64,000 nucleotides of DNA from DASSNR01 sp036278935 (GTDB lineage Bacteria > Gemmatimonadota > Gemmatimonadetes > Gemmatimonadales > Gemmatimonadaceae), in contig DASUKA010000035.1 in the NCBI GenBank assembly GCA_036278935.1, forward strand, positions 55,535 through 119,534, in the 5' to 3' direction. The translations under genes and the position numbers were made by a program. Position 1 is the first letter of the stretch. Each line of letters begins with the position of its first letter. A model generated the notes under the pieces. The model was not told the DNA's origin. It made no database searches and saw only the letters and a program-made list of their open reading frames with translations. Shown here one piece after another: positions 24,116-33,419 of this stretch.

Positions 24116-25699
24116 GTGAAGCACTACTTCACACCGCTCGATGCCATCGTCCTGGTCGCGTACCTCATCGCCACGACGCTGCTCGGCATGTGGTTGGGAC
24201 GCAAGCAACGGAATGCGCGAGACTACTTCGTCGCGGACCGGACGATCCCCTGGTGGGCGATCCTCTTCTCGGTGGTGGCCACCGAAACGAGCGCGCTCAC
24301 CTTCATCAGTATTCCGGCGCTCGCCTACATTGGCGACTTCACTTTTCTGCAGATTGCGGCGGGCTACCTGCTGGGCCGCATCGTGCTCTCCTTCACCCTG
24401 CTCCCGCGCTATTACCAGGGCGATCTCGTGACGGCGTATGCGCTGCTGGAGCAGCGCTTCGGCCTGAGCACACGGCGCTTTGCGTCCATCACGTTCATGG
24501 TGACGCGCGCCTTCGCGGATTCCGTCCGCATCTTTGCCACTGCACTCCCCATCGCGTTCATCGTCGCCCCGACGGTGCCCGCCGCCGATGTGATGCCGGT
24601 ATCCATCCTTTTGCTCGGCGTCTTCACGATCATCTATACGTATCACGGTGGGATGCGCGCCGTGGTCTGGACGGACGTCGTGCAGACGTGCGTCTACCTG
24701 TTCGGCGGCCTCGCCGCCGTCTGGCTGATCGGACACGGAGTGCCAGGCGGCTGGAGCCACATCATCGCATCAGGAAGGCACGCCGACAAACTCCGCATCT
24801 TCGACCTTAGCCTGGGATTCGACCGGCCGCAGACGCTGCTGGCCGGTCTGCTCGGCGGCGCCTTTCTATCTATGGCGTCTCATGGTGCTGACCAGCTGAT
24901 CGTCCAGCGACTGCTCGCCGCACCGTCGCTCCGCGATGCGCGTCGAGCGCTCATCGGGAGCGGCGTCGCCGTCATTCTCCAGTTCGCGCTCTTTCTGCTG
25001 ATCGGACTCGGCCTCTGGTCGTTCTATCACGCGCAGACATTCCAGACGCCCGACACCATCTTCCCGAAGTTCATCGTGGAGGTCATGCCGCCCGGGCTCA
25101 CCGGCCTGGTGGTGGCGGCCATCGTCGCGGCAGCCATGAGCACCGTGTCCGGTTCGCTCAACTCGCTCTCCGCCGCCACCACGCACGACATCTATCTGCC
25201 CCTCACCAAACGCAGCGCCGACGACCCGGGACTGCTGCGGGTCGGAAAGCTGTTCACGCTCGTGTGGGCCGTGGTCCTGATCGGCGGCGCGCTGTTGTAC
25301 AAGGCCCAGGGCACACCAGTGGTGATCGTCGCGCTGGCCATTGCGTCGTTCACCTATGGCGGGTTGCTCGGCGGATTTTTCCTTGGCATGCTCTGGAAGC
25401 GCGCCCAGCAGCGGGATGCGATCACGGGTATGGCCATCGGGATCACCGCGATGGCGATCGTGGTCTTCGCCAAGCAGATCATGGCGCTCGTTCCGGGGCT
25501 TGGCGGAGTGCTGGGTCCCGTCTCGCACGTCGCGTGGCCCTGGTACGTTCTCATCGGCACCATCATCACCATGGCTGCTGGCATTCTCTCCTCGTTCACC
25601 CACGCCGCCGCCGCGGCTCCGCCGGATGCATTTGCCTATGAGCCCGATCGTCGTTGGAGTGGACGGGGGCGCGTCGAAGACCCGCGCCCTCATCGCTGA
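24116..25699 (+). CDS. Sodium:solute symporter (SSS family)
   Basis: A 527-residue protein with about 13 membrane helices. It opens with FTPLDAIVLVAYLIATTLLGMWLGRKQ and AADRTIPWWAI-like segments typical of SSS transporters (SGLT/PutP/NanT group), followed by SVVATETSALTFISIPALAY, and IVAAAMSTVSGSLNSLSAATTHDIY, the conserved sodium-site helix. The GTG start at 24116 lies 9 nt after the NagB stop. Placed between amino-sugar catabolic genes, it probably imports GlcNAc, MurNAc or a related sugar; that is inference. The C-terminal 20 residues overlap the next gene in another frame. Confidence 0.88.
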   Translation: MKHYFTPLDAIVLVAYLIATTLLGMWLGRKQRNARDYFVADRTIPWWAILFSVVATETSALTFISIPALAYIGDFTFLQIAAGYLLGRIVLSFTLLPRYYQGDLVTAYALLEQRFGLSTRRFASITFMVTRAFADSVRIFATALPIAFIVAPTVPAADVMPVSILLLGVFTIIYTYHGGMRAVVWTDVVQTCVYLFGGLAAVWLIGHGVPGGWSHIIASGRHADKLRIFDLSLGFDRPQTLLAGLLGGAFLSMASHGADQLIVQRLLAAPSLRDARRALIGSGVAVILQFALFLLIGLGLWSFYHAQTFQTPDTIFPKFIVEVMPPGLTGLVVAAIVAAAMSTVSGSLNSLSAATTHDIYLPLTKRSADDPGLLRVGKLFTLVWAVVLIGGALLYKAQGTPVVIVALAIASFTYGGLLGGFFLGMLWKRAQQRDAITGMAIGITAMAIVVFAKQIMALVPGLGGVLGPVSHVAWPWYVLIGTIITMAAGILSSFTHAAAAAPPDAFAYEPDRRWSGRGRVEDPRPHR

Positions 25700-26573
25700 T
25701 CAGACCGGAAGCCGGCTCGGGAGTGCCGAGGGCCCGGGGTGTGCGGTGCGCCCTCGGCACGCCGAACGATCGGCCGCCATCATCGCGGCGGTGGCGCGCG
25801 ATGCGCTGGCCTCCTGCCAGATGACCCACGTCACGCCCGCCGTGCTCTGCGTGGGCGTGGCCGGCGTGGGACGCGAGCAGGAGCGACAGGCCCTGTGGCA
25901 GGCATTGGCCGCGCAGGAGCTGGCGGAGGAGCTTGTGGTGCACACGGATGCGGCCATCGCTCTGGATGACGCGTTCGGTGATGGTCCGGGGGTCCTGCTC
26001 ATCGCCGGCACGGGGTCCATCGCGTACGGTCGCGGTCCGTCCGGCGCGCTCCTGCGGTGCGGCGGCTGGGGACCCGTATGCGGAGACGAGGGGAGCGGCG
26101 CGTGGATCGGCCGGCGTGCACTCTCCGTGGTGACCGCCGCGTCCGATGGCCGCGAACCGGAAACGGCGCTCACGGGCGCGGTGCTCACGGCGGCCGAGGT
26201 GAATGAGGTGGACGACCTCATCCCGTGGGCCGCGGATGCGACGACCGCCACGCTGGCCTCGCTCGCGCCCGCCGTCGTCAGCACGGCGGATGGCGGCGAT
26301 CTCCGCGCGAACGCCATTCTCGCGCTGGCCGTGGAGGAGTTGGTGCTCCATGTGCGGACACTGGCACAACGGCTCTTCGGAGACGAACGCGCCGCGTGCG
26401 AGGTTGCGCTCGCGGGCGGTCTGCTCGGGCCGCGCATGCCGATTCGGCGGCGCGTGGAGCACCGGCTCAAATCAGCGGTTCCAGGCGCGCGGCTCCACGC
26501 TCAGGAGGTTGTGCCGGTACAGGGGGCGGTGCGGGGAGCGCTGCGCTTCCTCGGCATCGACGTCGCCACGTAA
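25638..26573 (+). CDS. BadF/BadG-type ATPase family sugar kinase (GlcNAc or MurNAc kinase)
   Basis: The 311-residue actin-fold kinase has the phosphate-1 loop VVGVDGGASKTRALIAD, the phosphate-2 block LIAGTGSIAYG, and CGDEGSGAWIGRRAL, all typical of N-acetylglucosamine kinases and the related MurK group. It would phosphorylate the imported amino sugar to feed the NagB fusion enzyme. ATG at 25638 overlaps the symporter gene by 62 nt; the alignment begins right there, so the overlap looks real. A MurQ etherase is not seen nearby. Confidence 0.87.
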   Translation: MSPIVVGVDGGASKTRALIADQTGSRLGSAEGPGCAVRPRHAERSAAIIAAVARDALASCQMTHVTPAVLCVGVAGVGREQERQALWQALAAQELAEELVVHTDAAIALDDAFGDGPGVLLIAGTGSIAYGRGPSGALLRCGGWGPVCGDEGSGAWIGRRALSVVTAASDGREPETALTGAVLTAAEVNEVDDLIPWAADATTATLASLAPAVVSTADGGDLRANAILALAVEELVLHVRTLAQRLFGDERAACEVALAGGLLGPRMPIRRRVEHRLKSAVPGARLHAQEVVPVQGAVRGALRFLGIDVAT

Positions 26574-26581
26574 AGCGTCGG

Positions 26582-27994
26582 CTATTCCCGCTCCTTCCCC
26601 GCCCGCTCCAGCGCCTCGCCTCCCTCCGGCGGCCGCGGCCACCCGGGACTCTCGTCGAGCACCGCTCCCCGGACGACCGTCTCGATGGCCGGCAGCTGCG
26701 CCGGCGTCCAAACCTTCTCGGAACGGGCGACCCAGGTGGTCGCGCTCATGTCGCCAATCACGTTCAGTGTGGTCCGCGACATGTCCAGGATGCGATCCAC
26801 GCCGAGGATGATCGCGATTCCCTCTGCCGGCACGCCGAACATCGCGAGAATGCCCACCAGGAGCGGGAGAGAGCCGCCCGGCACTCCCGCGGCTCCCACC
26901 GCCGTGATCACCGCCATGACGATGATCACGATCATCTGCGACAGAGTGAGCGTCACCCCGAATGTTTGCGCGAGGAAGATGACGGTGATGCCCTCGTACA
27001 GCGCCGTGCCATTCATGCACATCGTACTCCCGATGGGAAGCACGAAGCCGGCGATGGACATGGGCACGCCGAGGTTCTGCTCGGCCACCGCCAGGTTGGT
27101 GGGAAGCGTGGCGCTGCTCGAGCTCGTGGAGAACGCCGTGATGATGGATGCGCGGATGCGATTGAAGAAATCCACCGGCGACATGCCGATGGCGAAGCGC
27201 ACGATGAGTGCGATCGTCACCAGCGCATGGATGAGGAGCCCGGCCAGCACCACGAGGATGTAGTTGCCCAGCGGGATCGCCAGTGCGAAGCCGAAGCGCG
27301 AGGTGACACCGAAGATGAGGCCCGCCACGCCGTACGGCGCGAGCTCCATGGCGATGTCGACGATCTTGATGACGATGTCGTTGAGCGCTTCCAGCCAGGC
27401 GAGCATCGGCTTCGCGCGCTCGGCGGGGATCATCGTGAGCGCCGTACCGAACATGAGACTGAAGAAGATGAGCCCCAGCAGATCCAGATCCACCGCCGAC
27501 TTGACCGGATTGCGCGTCACGATGTTCACGATCGTCTGCACGCCGAGCTTGCCGGTGGTCGCGGCCTGGATCTTGGTCGCCGCGTCGCCGGCGTAGGTCG
27601 TGAGCAAGTGGGCACGCGTAGCCTGCGGGATGTGCGTGCCGGGCTCCACGATGTGCACGAGCACCAAGCCCACGACGGCCGCCAGCGCCGTGGTCACCAA
27701 GAAATAGCCGATCGCCTTGCCGCCCACGCGCCCCACGCGTCGCAGATCCCCCAGCCCCGCCACGCCGAGCGCAATCGACGCGAACACGAGCGGGATGACG
27801 ATCATGAAGAGAAGGCGCAGGAAAATCTGGCCAACCGGATCGGCCAGATAGTGGTTCACCCCCTGCACCACCCGGTTGTCGCCACCGACGGTGAGATTTG
27901 CCGCGAGCCCCACCGCGGCCCCGATGAGGAGCCCGAGCAGAATCTTCGTATGGAGCTGCATTCCGCTCCGCTGGCGAGCGGCCGCTTCGCTCAT
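26582..27994 (-). CDS. Dicarboxylate/amino acid:cation symporter (DAACS family, DctA/GltP-like)
   Basis: The 470-residue transporter shows the DAACS hallmarks: the serine-rich hairpin FSTSSSSATLPT, the substrate and sodium motif PIGSTMCMNGTALYE, and GVPGGSLPLLVGIL followed by the DRILDMSRTTLNVIGD helix. It imports C4-dicarboxylates, glutamate or aspartate with Na+ or H+. The C-terminal tail of about 50 residues is cytoplasmic and acidic. The ATG overlaps the stop of the upstream permease gene as ATGA. Aspartase (aspA) in this window could use its substrate. Confidence 0.9.
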   Translation of the reverse strand: MSEAAARQRSGMQLHTKILLGLLIGAAVGLAANLTVGGDNRVVQGVNHYLADPVGQIFLRLLFMIVIPLVFASIALGVAGLGDLRRVGRVGGKAIGYFLVTTALAAVVGLVLVHIVEPGTHIPQATRAHLLTTYAGDAATKIQAATTGKLGVQTIVNIVTRNPVKSAVDLDLLGLIFFSLMFGTALTMIPAERAKPMLAWLEALNDIVIKIVDIAMELAPYGVAGLIFGVTSRFGFALAIPLGNYILVVLAGLLIHALVTIALIVRFAIGMSPVDFFNRIRASIITAFSTSSSSATLPTNLAVAEQNLGVPMSIAGFVLPIGSTMCMNGTALYEGITVIFLAQTFGVTLTLSQMIVIIVMAVITAVGAAGVPGGSLPLLVGILAMFGVPAEGIAIILGVDRILDMSRTTLNVIGDMSATTWVARSEKVWTPAQLPAIETVVRGAVLDESPGWPRPPEGGEALERAGKERE

Positions 27995-29535
27995 TCGTCG
28001 TCCGCCGAAACCCCTTCCAGGGGAACCGTGTCCACGGGAACCGGCGGCCCGCCGCGCCGCAGCGTGGAGTGCCGGTAACCATAGGCAAAGTACAGCACCA
28101 GCCCGATGACCAACCACACCCCAAAGCGCACCCACGCCATGGGGGGCAGCCCCTTCATGACGTACAGGCAGGCCGCGGCACCGGCAATCGCGACGAACCA
28201 CACGCCCGGTACGCGGAATGGCCTGGGCCGATCAGGCTCCTTGATCCGCAGCATCAGCACGCCGATGCACACGAGCGCGAAGGCGGAAAGCGTACCGATG
28301 TTGGTGAGGTCGTAGGTGGCTGCGTCGTCCGCCACAAGGGCGGCCACCGCCACGCAAATGCCGGTGATGAGCGTAGTCACGTACGGCGTCCGGTACTTTC
28401 TGTGGACCTTGGCGGCCCACGGGGGCAACAGTCCATCGCGCGCCATCGCGAAGAAGATGCGCGGCTGGCCGTATTGGAACACCAGCAACACGGCGGCCAT
28501 CGAGACGACCGCGCCCAGCGAGAGAATCCAGCTCACCGTGGTTAGGCCTGCCACGTTGAGCGCCTTGGCGAGCGGGTCGGCCGCACGCAGCTGGGTGTAG
28601 GGCACGAGTCCGGTGATGACCGCGCCCACCAGCACGTAGATCACCGTACAGATGGCGAGCCCGCCCAGGATGCCGATGGGCATGTTGCGCTGCGGATTCT
28701 TCGTTTCCTCCGCCGCCGTCGAGATGGCATCGAAGCCGATGTAGGCAAAGAAGACGATCGCGGCGCCCTGGTGGATGCCCGTCCATCCGTTCGGCGCGAA
28801 CGGCTTGTAGTTGGCCGTGTTGATGTGCAGTCCGCCCACCACGACGAACATCGTCAGGATGAGCAGCTTGACTACGACCATGATATTGTTTGCCCGCGTG
28901 CTCTCCTTCACCCCGGTCATCAGCAGCCAGGTGATCAACATCACGATGAGGAAGGCGGGCACGTTCACCAGGATGGGCACCCCGCCGATGTGCGGCGCGG
29001 ACTGTAGCAGGCTGTGAATGGCCGGATCGGAGCTCGCCTTCACGTTCCAGTAGCCGTGGGTAATCCACCCGGGCAGGTTGATCCCGAATCCGGTGAGGAG
29101 CGAGTTGAAGTACCCGCCCCACGAGATGGCCACCGCCACATTCCCGACCGCGTACTCGAGAATCAGATCCCAGCCGATGATCCACGCGATGATCTCGCCC
29201 AGCGTCGCATACGAGTACGCGTACGCGCTGCCCGCCTGCGGGATCATGGCGGAGAGCTCGGCGTAGCACAGCGCGGCCAGCCCGCACACCACGCCGAGCA
29301 ACGCGAACGAAACGACGAGCGCCGGCCCCGCGCCGTACCGCACCACCTCACCCGAGGGCAGCACCTGGCCGGCGGCCGCCGTGCCGATGGAGGAGAAGAT
29401 GCCGGCCCCGATCACCGCCCCGATAGCGAGCATGATGAGGTCGCCCGCGCCGAGACTCCGCTTCAGCGAGTTCGGGCGCCCCTCGTCAGCCAGGAGCTGC
29501 GAGATTGGTTTGCGCGCGAGGAGCGAACGCAGCAT
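27991..29535 (-). CDS. APC-family amino acid permease (YfnA/CAT-like)
   Basis: The 514-residue permease has 12-14 membrane helices. The first has the substrate-binding GAVIGAGIFSSIGTAAA, and the periplasmic loop HINTANYKPFAPNGWTGI with AIVFFAYIGFDAISTAAEETKNPQRNMPIGI is characteristic of the cationic amino acid transporter group. The N-terminal cytoplasmic segment (SQLLADEGRPNSLKRSLGAGDL) is also typical of that group. It is cotranscribed with the downstream DAACS symporter. Confidence 0.92.
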   Translation of the reverse strand: MLRSLLARKPISQLLADEGRPNSLKRSLGAGDLIMLAIGAVIGAGIFSSIGTAAAGQVLPSGEVVRYGAGPALVVSFALLGVVCGLAALCYAELSAMIPQAGSAYAYSYATLGEIIAWIIGWDLILEYAVGNVAVAISWGGYFNSLLTGFGINLPGWITHGYWNVKASSDPAIHSLLQSAPHIGGVPILVNVPAFLIVMLITWLLMTGVKESTRANNIMVVVKLLILTMFVVVGGLHINTANYKPFAPNGWTGIHQGAAIVFFAYIGFDAISTAAEETKNPQRNMPIGILGGLAICTVIYVLVGAVITGLVPYTQLRAADPLAKALNVAGLTTVSWILSLGAVVSMAAVLLVFQYGQPRIFFAMARDGLLPPWAAKVHRKYRTPYVTTLITGICVAVAALVADDAATYDLTNIGTLSAFALVCIGVLMLRIKEPDRPRPFRVPGVWFVAIAGAAACLYVMKGLPPMAWVRFGVWLVIGLVLYFAYGYRHSTLRRGGPPVPVDTVPLEGVSADDE

Positions 29536-29539
29536 CGAC

Positions 29540-31711
29540 CTAAATGAAGAGCGGCGCGAGCACGAGGGTGATCGTACTCAACAGCTTGACAAGAATATGC
29601 AGCGACGGGCCGGCCGTATCCTTGAACGGGTCGCCCACCGTGTCACCCACCACGCCGGCCTTGTGCGCGTCGGAGCGCTTGCCGCCGTACTTGCCCGTCT
29701 CGATGTACTTCTTCGCGTTGTCCCAGGCCCCGCCGCCGTTGTTCATGAAGTTGGCCATGAGGATGCCGCCAATCGTCCCGACCATGAGCAGCGACGCCAC
29801 GGCTTCCGCACCCACGTGAAAGAACCGGAACACCAACCCCACCACCACGGGAAAGAGCACCACCAGCGCGCCCGGCGCGACCATCTCCTTCAGCGCGCCG
29901 ATGGTCACGATGTCCACGCACTGCCGGTAGTCCGGCTGCGAGGTGCCCGCCATGATGCCCGGATCCTCGCGGAATTGACGTCGCACTTCCGTAATGACCG
30001 TCTGCGCCGCCTTCCCTACGGCATTGATAGCGAGCGAGGAGAACCAGAACACGAGCATCGCGCCCAACAGACCCGCCACAAACACTTCGGGGCGGGAGAG
30101 GTCCACGGGCACGCGATGGCCGGTGAAGTTGTACACCTCGTCCAGATATGCGGAGAAGAGCAGGAACGCGGCGAGCGCCGCCGACCCGATGGCGTAGCCC
30201 TTGGTGAGCGCCTTGGTGGTGTTCCCCACCGCGTCCAGCCGGTCCGTGGTCACCCGCACCGCATCCGGCTGCTTGGACATTTCGATGATGCCGCCCGCGT
30301 TGTCCGTGATCGGGCCGAAGGTATCCATCGCGAGAATGTACGTCGCGGTCCCCAGCATCCCGATCGTCGCCACCGCGGTGCCGTAGAGTCCGCCGATCGG
30401 GGCGCCGGCGGCGTCCACCAGCCCGCTCGAGCGCCCGAGGTAATAACTCGCGATGATCGCGATGGAGATCACGATCACGGGCATGACCGTCGACTCCATT
30501 CCCACGCTCAGGCCCGCGATGATGTTCGTGGCGGCGCCAGTGCGGCTGGCCTCCACAATGCCGAGCACTGGACGATACGCATACTCCGTGTAGTACTGGG
30601 TGATGTACACGAAGGCGAACGCGGTGCCCACGCCCACCAGGGCGCAGATGAAGAAGTGCCACCAGGCCGCGGGCGCGCTCGGCACATTCAGCAGCCAGTG
30701 TGTGGCCACGAACATCCCGATCACCACGAGCCCCGCGGCCACGTAGTATCCACGGTTCAGCGCGCGCATGGGGTCTTCGTTTTCGCGGGCGCGCACGATC
30801 ATGATGCCGACGATCGACGCGACGATGCCGAAGGCGCCGGCAATGAGCGGGAACAGAATGCCGCGCACACCGAAGTACGGGACGAGGAGTACCCCGAGGA
30901 TCATGGCGCCGATGTTCTCGGCCGCCGTGGACTCGAATAGATCGGCGCCGCGCGCGGAGCAGTCGCCCACATTGTCGCCCACCAGGTCAGCGATCACGGC
31001 GGGATTGCGCGGATCATCCTCCGGGATGCCCGCTTCCACCTTCCCGACCAGGTCGGCACCCACGTCCGCGGCCTTGGTATAGATGCCGCCGCCAAGTTGC
31101 GCGAAGAGCGCCACGAACGACGCGCCGAAGCCGAAGCCGACGATCATGAAGGGGATGCGCGCCGCCCACTCGGCCGCGGACACACCCGCCGGCGCGAAGT
31201 TGGTGACGAGGGCGTACAGCCCCCCGACGCCGAGCAGCGACATGGCCACCACAAAGAGCCCCGACACTGCCCCGCCACGGAGCGCGGCCTGCAGCGCGCC
31301 GTTCAGCGACCGGGTGGCCGCCGATGCCGTGCGGATATTGGTGCGGATGGACACCGACATGCCCACGTAGCCCGCAATGCCGGAGGTGAGCGCGCCGAGC
31401 AGGAAGGAGGCCGTCACGTACAGCGCGAACACGTGCGGGTTGCTCACGGGATCGTGCGCCGTGACTCCACGGAGATACGCGTAGCCGATGTAGATGATCG
31501 CCGCAACGACGATGGCCAGCGACGTGATTGTCTTGTACTGGCGCGCCAGGAATGCCTCGGCGCCCTGCTGGATCGCGTTCGAGATGCGCTGCATGTCGCA
31601 CGTACCGCGATCTCGCTTCATGACCCAACGGGCCAGACCGATGGCGAAAACAAGGGCGCCAATGCTGATGCCCAGGACGATGGTGAGCAGCACCGGCTGC
31701 GACGGAACCAT
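29540..31711 (-). CDS. hppA: Membrane proton-translocating pyrophosphatase, K+-independent type
   Basis: The 723-residue, roughly 16-helix pump couples PPi hydrolysis to H+ export. The substrate site DVGADLVGKVEAGIPEDDPR and VGDNVGDCSARGADLFES and the second acidic cluster GDTVGDPFKDTAGPS are intact. The subtype-determining motif reads GNTTKALTKG: a Lys where K+-dependent enzymes have Ala, and Thr three residues later, which marks the K+-independent group. It lies between two APC permease genes, separated by 4 and 45 nt. Confidence 0.95.
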   Translation of the reverse strand: MVPSQPVLLTIVLGISIGALVFAIGLARWVMKRDRGTCDMQRISNAIQQGAEAFLARQYKTITSLAIVVAAIIYIGYAYLRGVTAHDPVSNPHVFALYVTASFLLGALTSGIAGYVGMSVSIRTNIRTASAATRSLNGALQAALRGGAVSGLFVVAMSLLGVGGLYALVTNFAPAGVSAAEWAARIPFMIVGFGFGASFVALFAQLGGGIYTKAADVGADLVGKVEAGIPEDDPRNPAVIADLVGDNVGDCSARGADLFESTAAENIGAMILGVLLVPYFGVRGILFPLIAGAFGIVASIVGIMIVRARENEDPMRALNRGYYVAAGLVVIGMFVATHWLLNVPSAPAAWWHFFICALVGVGTAFAFVYITQYYTEYAYRPVLGIVEASRTGAATNIIAGLSVGMESTVMPVIVISIAIIASYYLGRSSGLVDAAGAPIGGLYGTAVATIGMLGTATYILAMDTFGPITDNAGGIIEMSKQPDAVRVTTDRLDAVGNTTKALTKGYAIGSAALAAFLLFSAYLDEVYNFTGHRVPVDLSRPEVFVAGLLGAMLVFWFSSLAINAVGKAAQTVITEVRRQFREDPGIMAGTSQPDYRQCVDIVTIGALKEMVAPGALVVLFPVVVGLVFRFFHVGAEAVASLLMVGTIGGILMANFMNNGGGAWDNAKKYIETGKYGGKRSDAHKAGVVGDTVGDPFKDTAGPSLHILVKLLSTITLVLAPLFI

Positions 31712-31756
31712 GACCGTTGTAGGAGTATGGGTTGAGAGAATTACACCGCCACGAGG

Positions 31757-33268
31757 CTATGCCGCCCCAGTGGAGGCGGCGTCAGGGTTCCCGCCAGCAC
31801 GCTGCCAGATGTAGTAGACGGGAACGCCGATGAGCACGAGCACCAGGCCGGAAATGGCCTGCAGTCTCGTCTTCCCCGAGAGCAGGAGGAGCACGGCGAT
31901 CGTCGCCGCAGAGAGAATGTAGAGCGCGGGCACTACCGGATAGCCGAACGCACGGTAGGGACGCTCGGCGTCCGGGCGCTTTCGGCGAAGGATGAAGAGG
32001 CCCAGGGTCGTCGATGCGTAGAACAGCAGCCCCGCGAAGATGACGAAATCGAGTAACTGGCTGTACGTGCCGGTGAGCGTCAGCACGCTGGCCCAGACGC
32101 CCTGCACGACGAGCGCCACGGCCGGCACCTCCCGCGCGTTGAGCGTGCCGATCTTCTTGAAGAAGAGCCGGTCGCGGGCCATCGCCCAGTACACGCGCGG
32201 CGCCGAGAGAATGAGCCCGTTGTTGCACCCGAACGTGGAGATCAGAATGAGGATCGCCATGATGATGCCGCCGCTGGCGCCGAGAATCACCTCGGCCGCC
32301 GCGGTGCCGACCCGGTCCTGCGTGGCGAACTGAATGCCGCGTCCGAGCAGACTGGCCGCGCCGCTCGTCCCGTGCAGCGGGAGGACGGCGAGATACGCCA
32401 CGTTCGCCAGCACGTAGAGCAGCGTCACCATACCGGTGCCCAACGCCAGCGCGAGCGGGATATTGCGCTTCGGGTTCTGCACCTCGGCCGCGGCGAACGT
32501 CACGTTATTCCACGAATCGCTGGAGAAGAGCGAGCCCACGAGCGCGGCGCCGAAGGCCAGCACGAACGCCGACGTCATATCGACGTGCGGCGCGAAGAAG
32601 TTGCCGGCGTGGAAGTTCGCCAGGATCGCCGAGGCGTTCCGCCCGATGGTCAGTCCGAGGATGATGAGCAGGGCCAGCGCCGCGATCTTGATCATCGTCA
32701 GCGTGGTCTGCACCGTCTTGCCCGTGCGCACGCCACGCAGATTGATCCAGGTGAGCACCCAGATGCTGACGAGCGCGACGAGTCGTTCCGGAGACAGGCC
32801 GGCCTGGATAAGCGACCCCTGGGACGTGAAATCGAAGTGCGGAAACCAGCCGTAGCGGGCGGGCCCGACGGCGGGCCAGAGCACACCGAGGAAATCGCCG
32901 AACGCCACGGCCACGGCGGCGATCGTCCCCGTCTGGATCACCACGAACAGCGTCCAGCCGTACAGGAACCCCATGAGCGGGCCCCACGCTTCCCGCAGAA
33001 AGACGTACTGCCCGCCAGCGCGCGGAAACATCGCGGCCAGCTCGCCATACGAGAGCGCGCCGAGCAGGGTGATGATCCCCGTGATCACCCACGCCAGCAG
33101 CAGCCAGAACGGGGAGCCGACCAGCCGGGACATATCCGCTGATACAATGAAAATTCCCGAGCCGATCATGATGCCCGCCACGAGCATCGTCGCGTCGGTC
33201 AGCGTGAGCGCCCTGACGAATTCGGTATGCGACTGGCTACTACCGGGCTCGGTGGCGACGGTACTCAT
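31757..33268 (-). CDS. APC-family amino acid permease (LAT-like)
   Basis: This 503-residue permease has about 12 membrane helices. Diagnostic segments are VAGIMIGSGIFIVSADMSR in helix 1, FPRAGGQYVFLREAWGPLMGFLYGW (helix 2-3) and SSDSWNNVTFAAAEVQNPKRNIPLAL (helix 6-loop), which resemble the L-amino acid transporter group. It is distinct from the permease at 27991, with which it shares only the fold. The substrate is unknown. Confidence 0.9.
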   Translation of the reverse strand: MSTVATEPGSSQSHTEFVRALTLTDATMLVAGIMIGSGIFIVSADMSRLVGSPFWLLLAWVITGIITLLGALSYGELAAMFPRAGGQYVFLREAWGPLMGFLYGWTLFVVIQTGTIAAVAVAFGDFLGVLWPAVGPARYGWFPHFDFTSQGSLIQAGLSPERLVALVSIWVLTWINLRGVRTGKTVQTTLTMIKIAALALLIILGLTIGRNASAILANFHAGNFFAPHVDMTSAFVLAFGAALVGSLFSSDSWNNVTFAAAEVQNPKRNIPLALALGTGMVTLLYVLANVAYLAVLPLHGTSGAASLLGRGIQFATQDRVGTAAAEVILGASGGIIMAILILISTFGCNNGLILSAPRVYWAMARDRLFFKKIGTLNAREVPAVALVVQGVWASVLTLTGTYSQLLDFVIFAGLLFYASTTLGLFILRRKRPDAERPYRAFGYPVVPALYILSAATIAVLLLLSGKTRLQAISGLVLVLIGVPVYYIWQRAGGNPDAASTGAA

Positions 33269-33419
33269 CTGGACTCCTCGGATGGTGCGGGCTGGCGTCC
33301 GGCTGGGAGGATGGGCCGGAGCGACTGCGGTACGGCGAGCTCCCTGCTACTGCTCCGCAGATGGAGCCGGGTGAAGGTAACCAGCGTCCCGCCAATTGGC
33401 TAGAGAGTCACGTCGCTTC

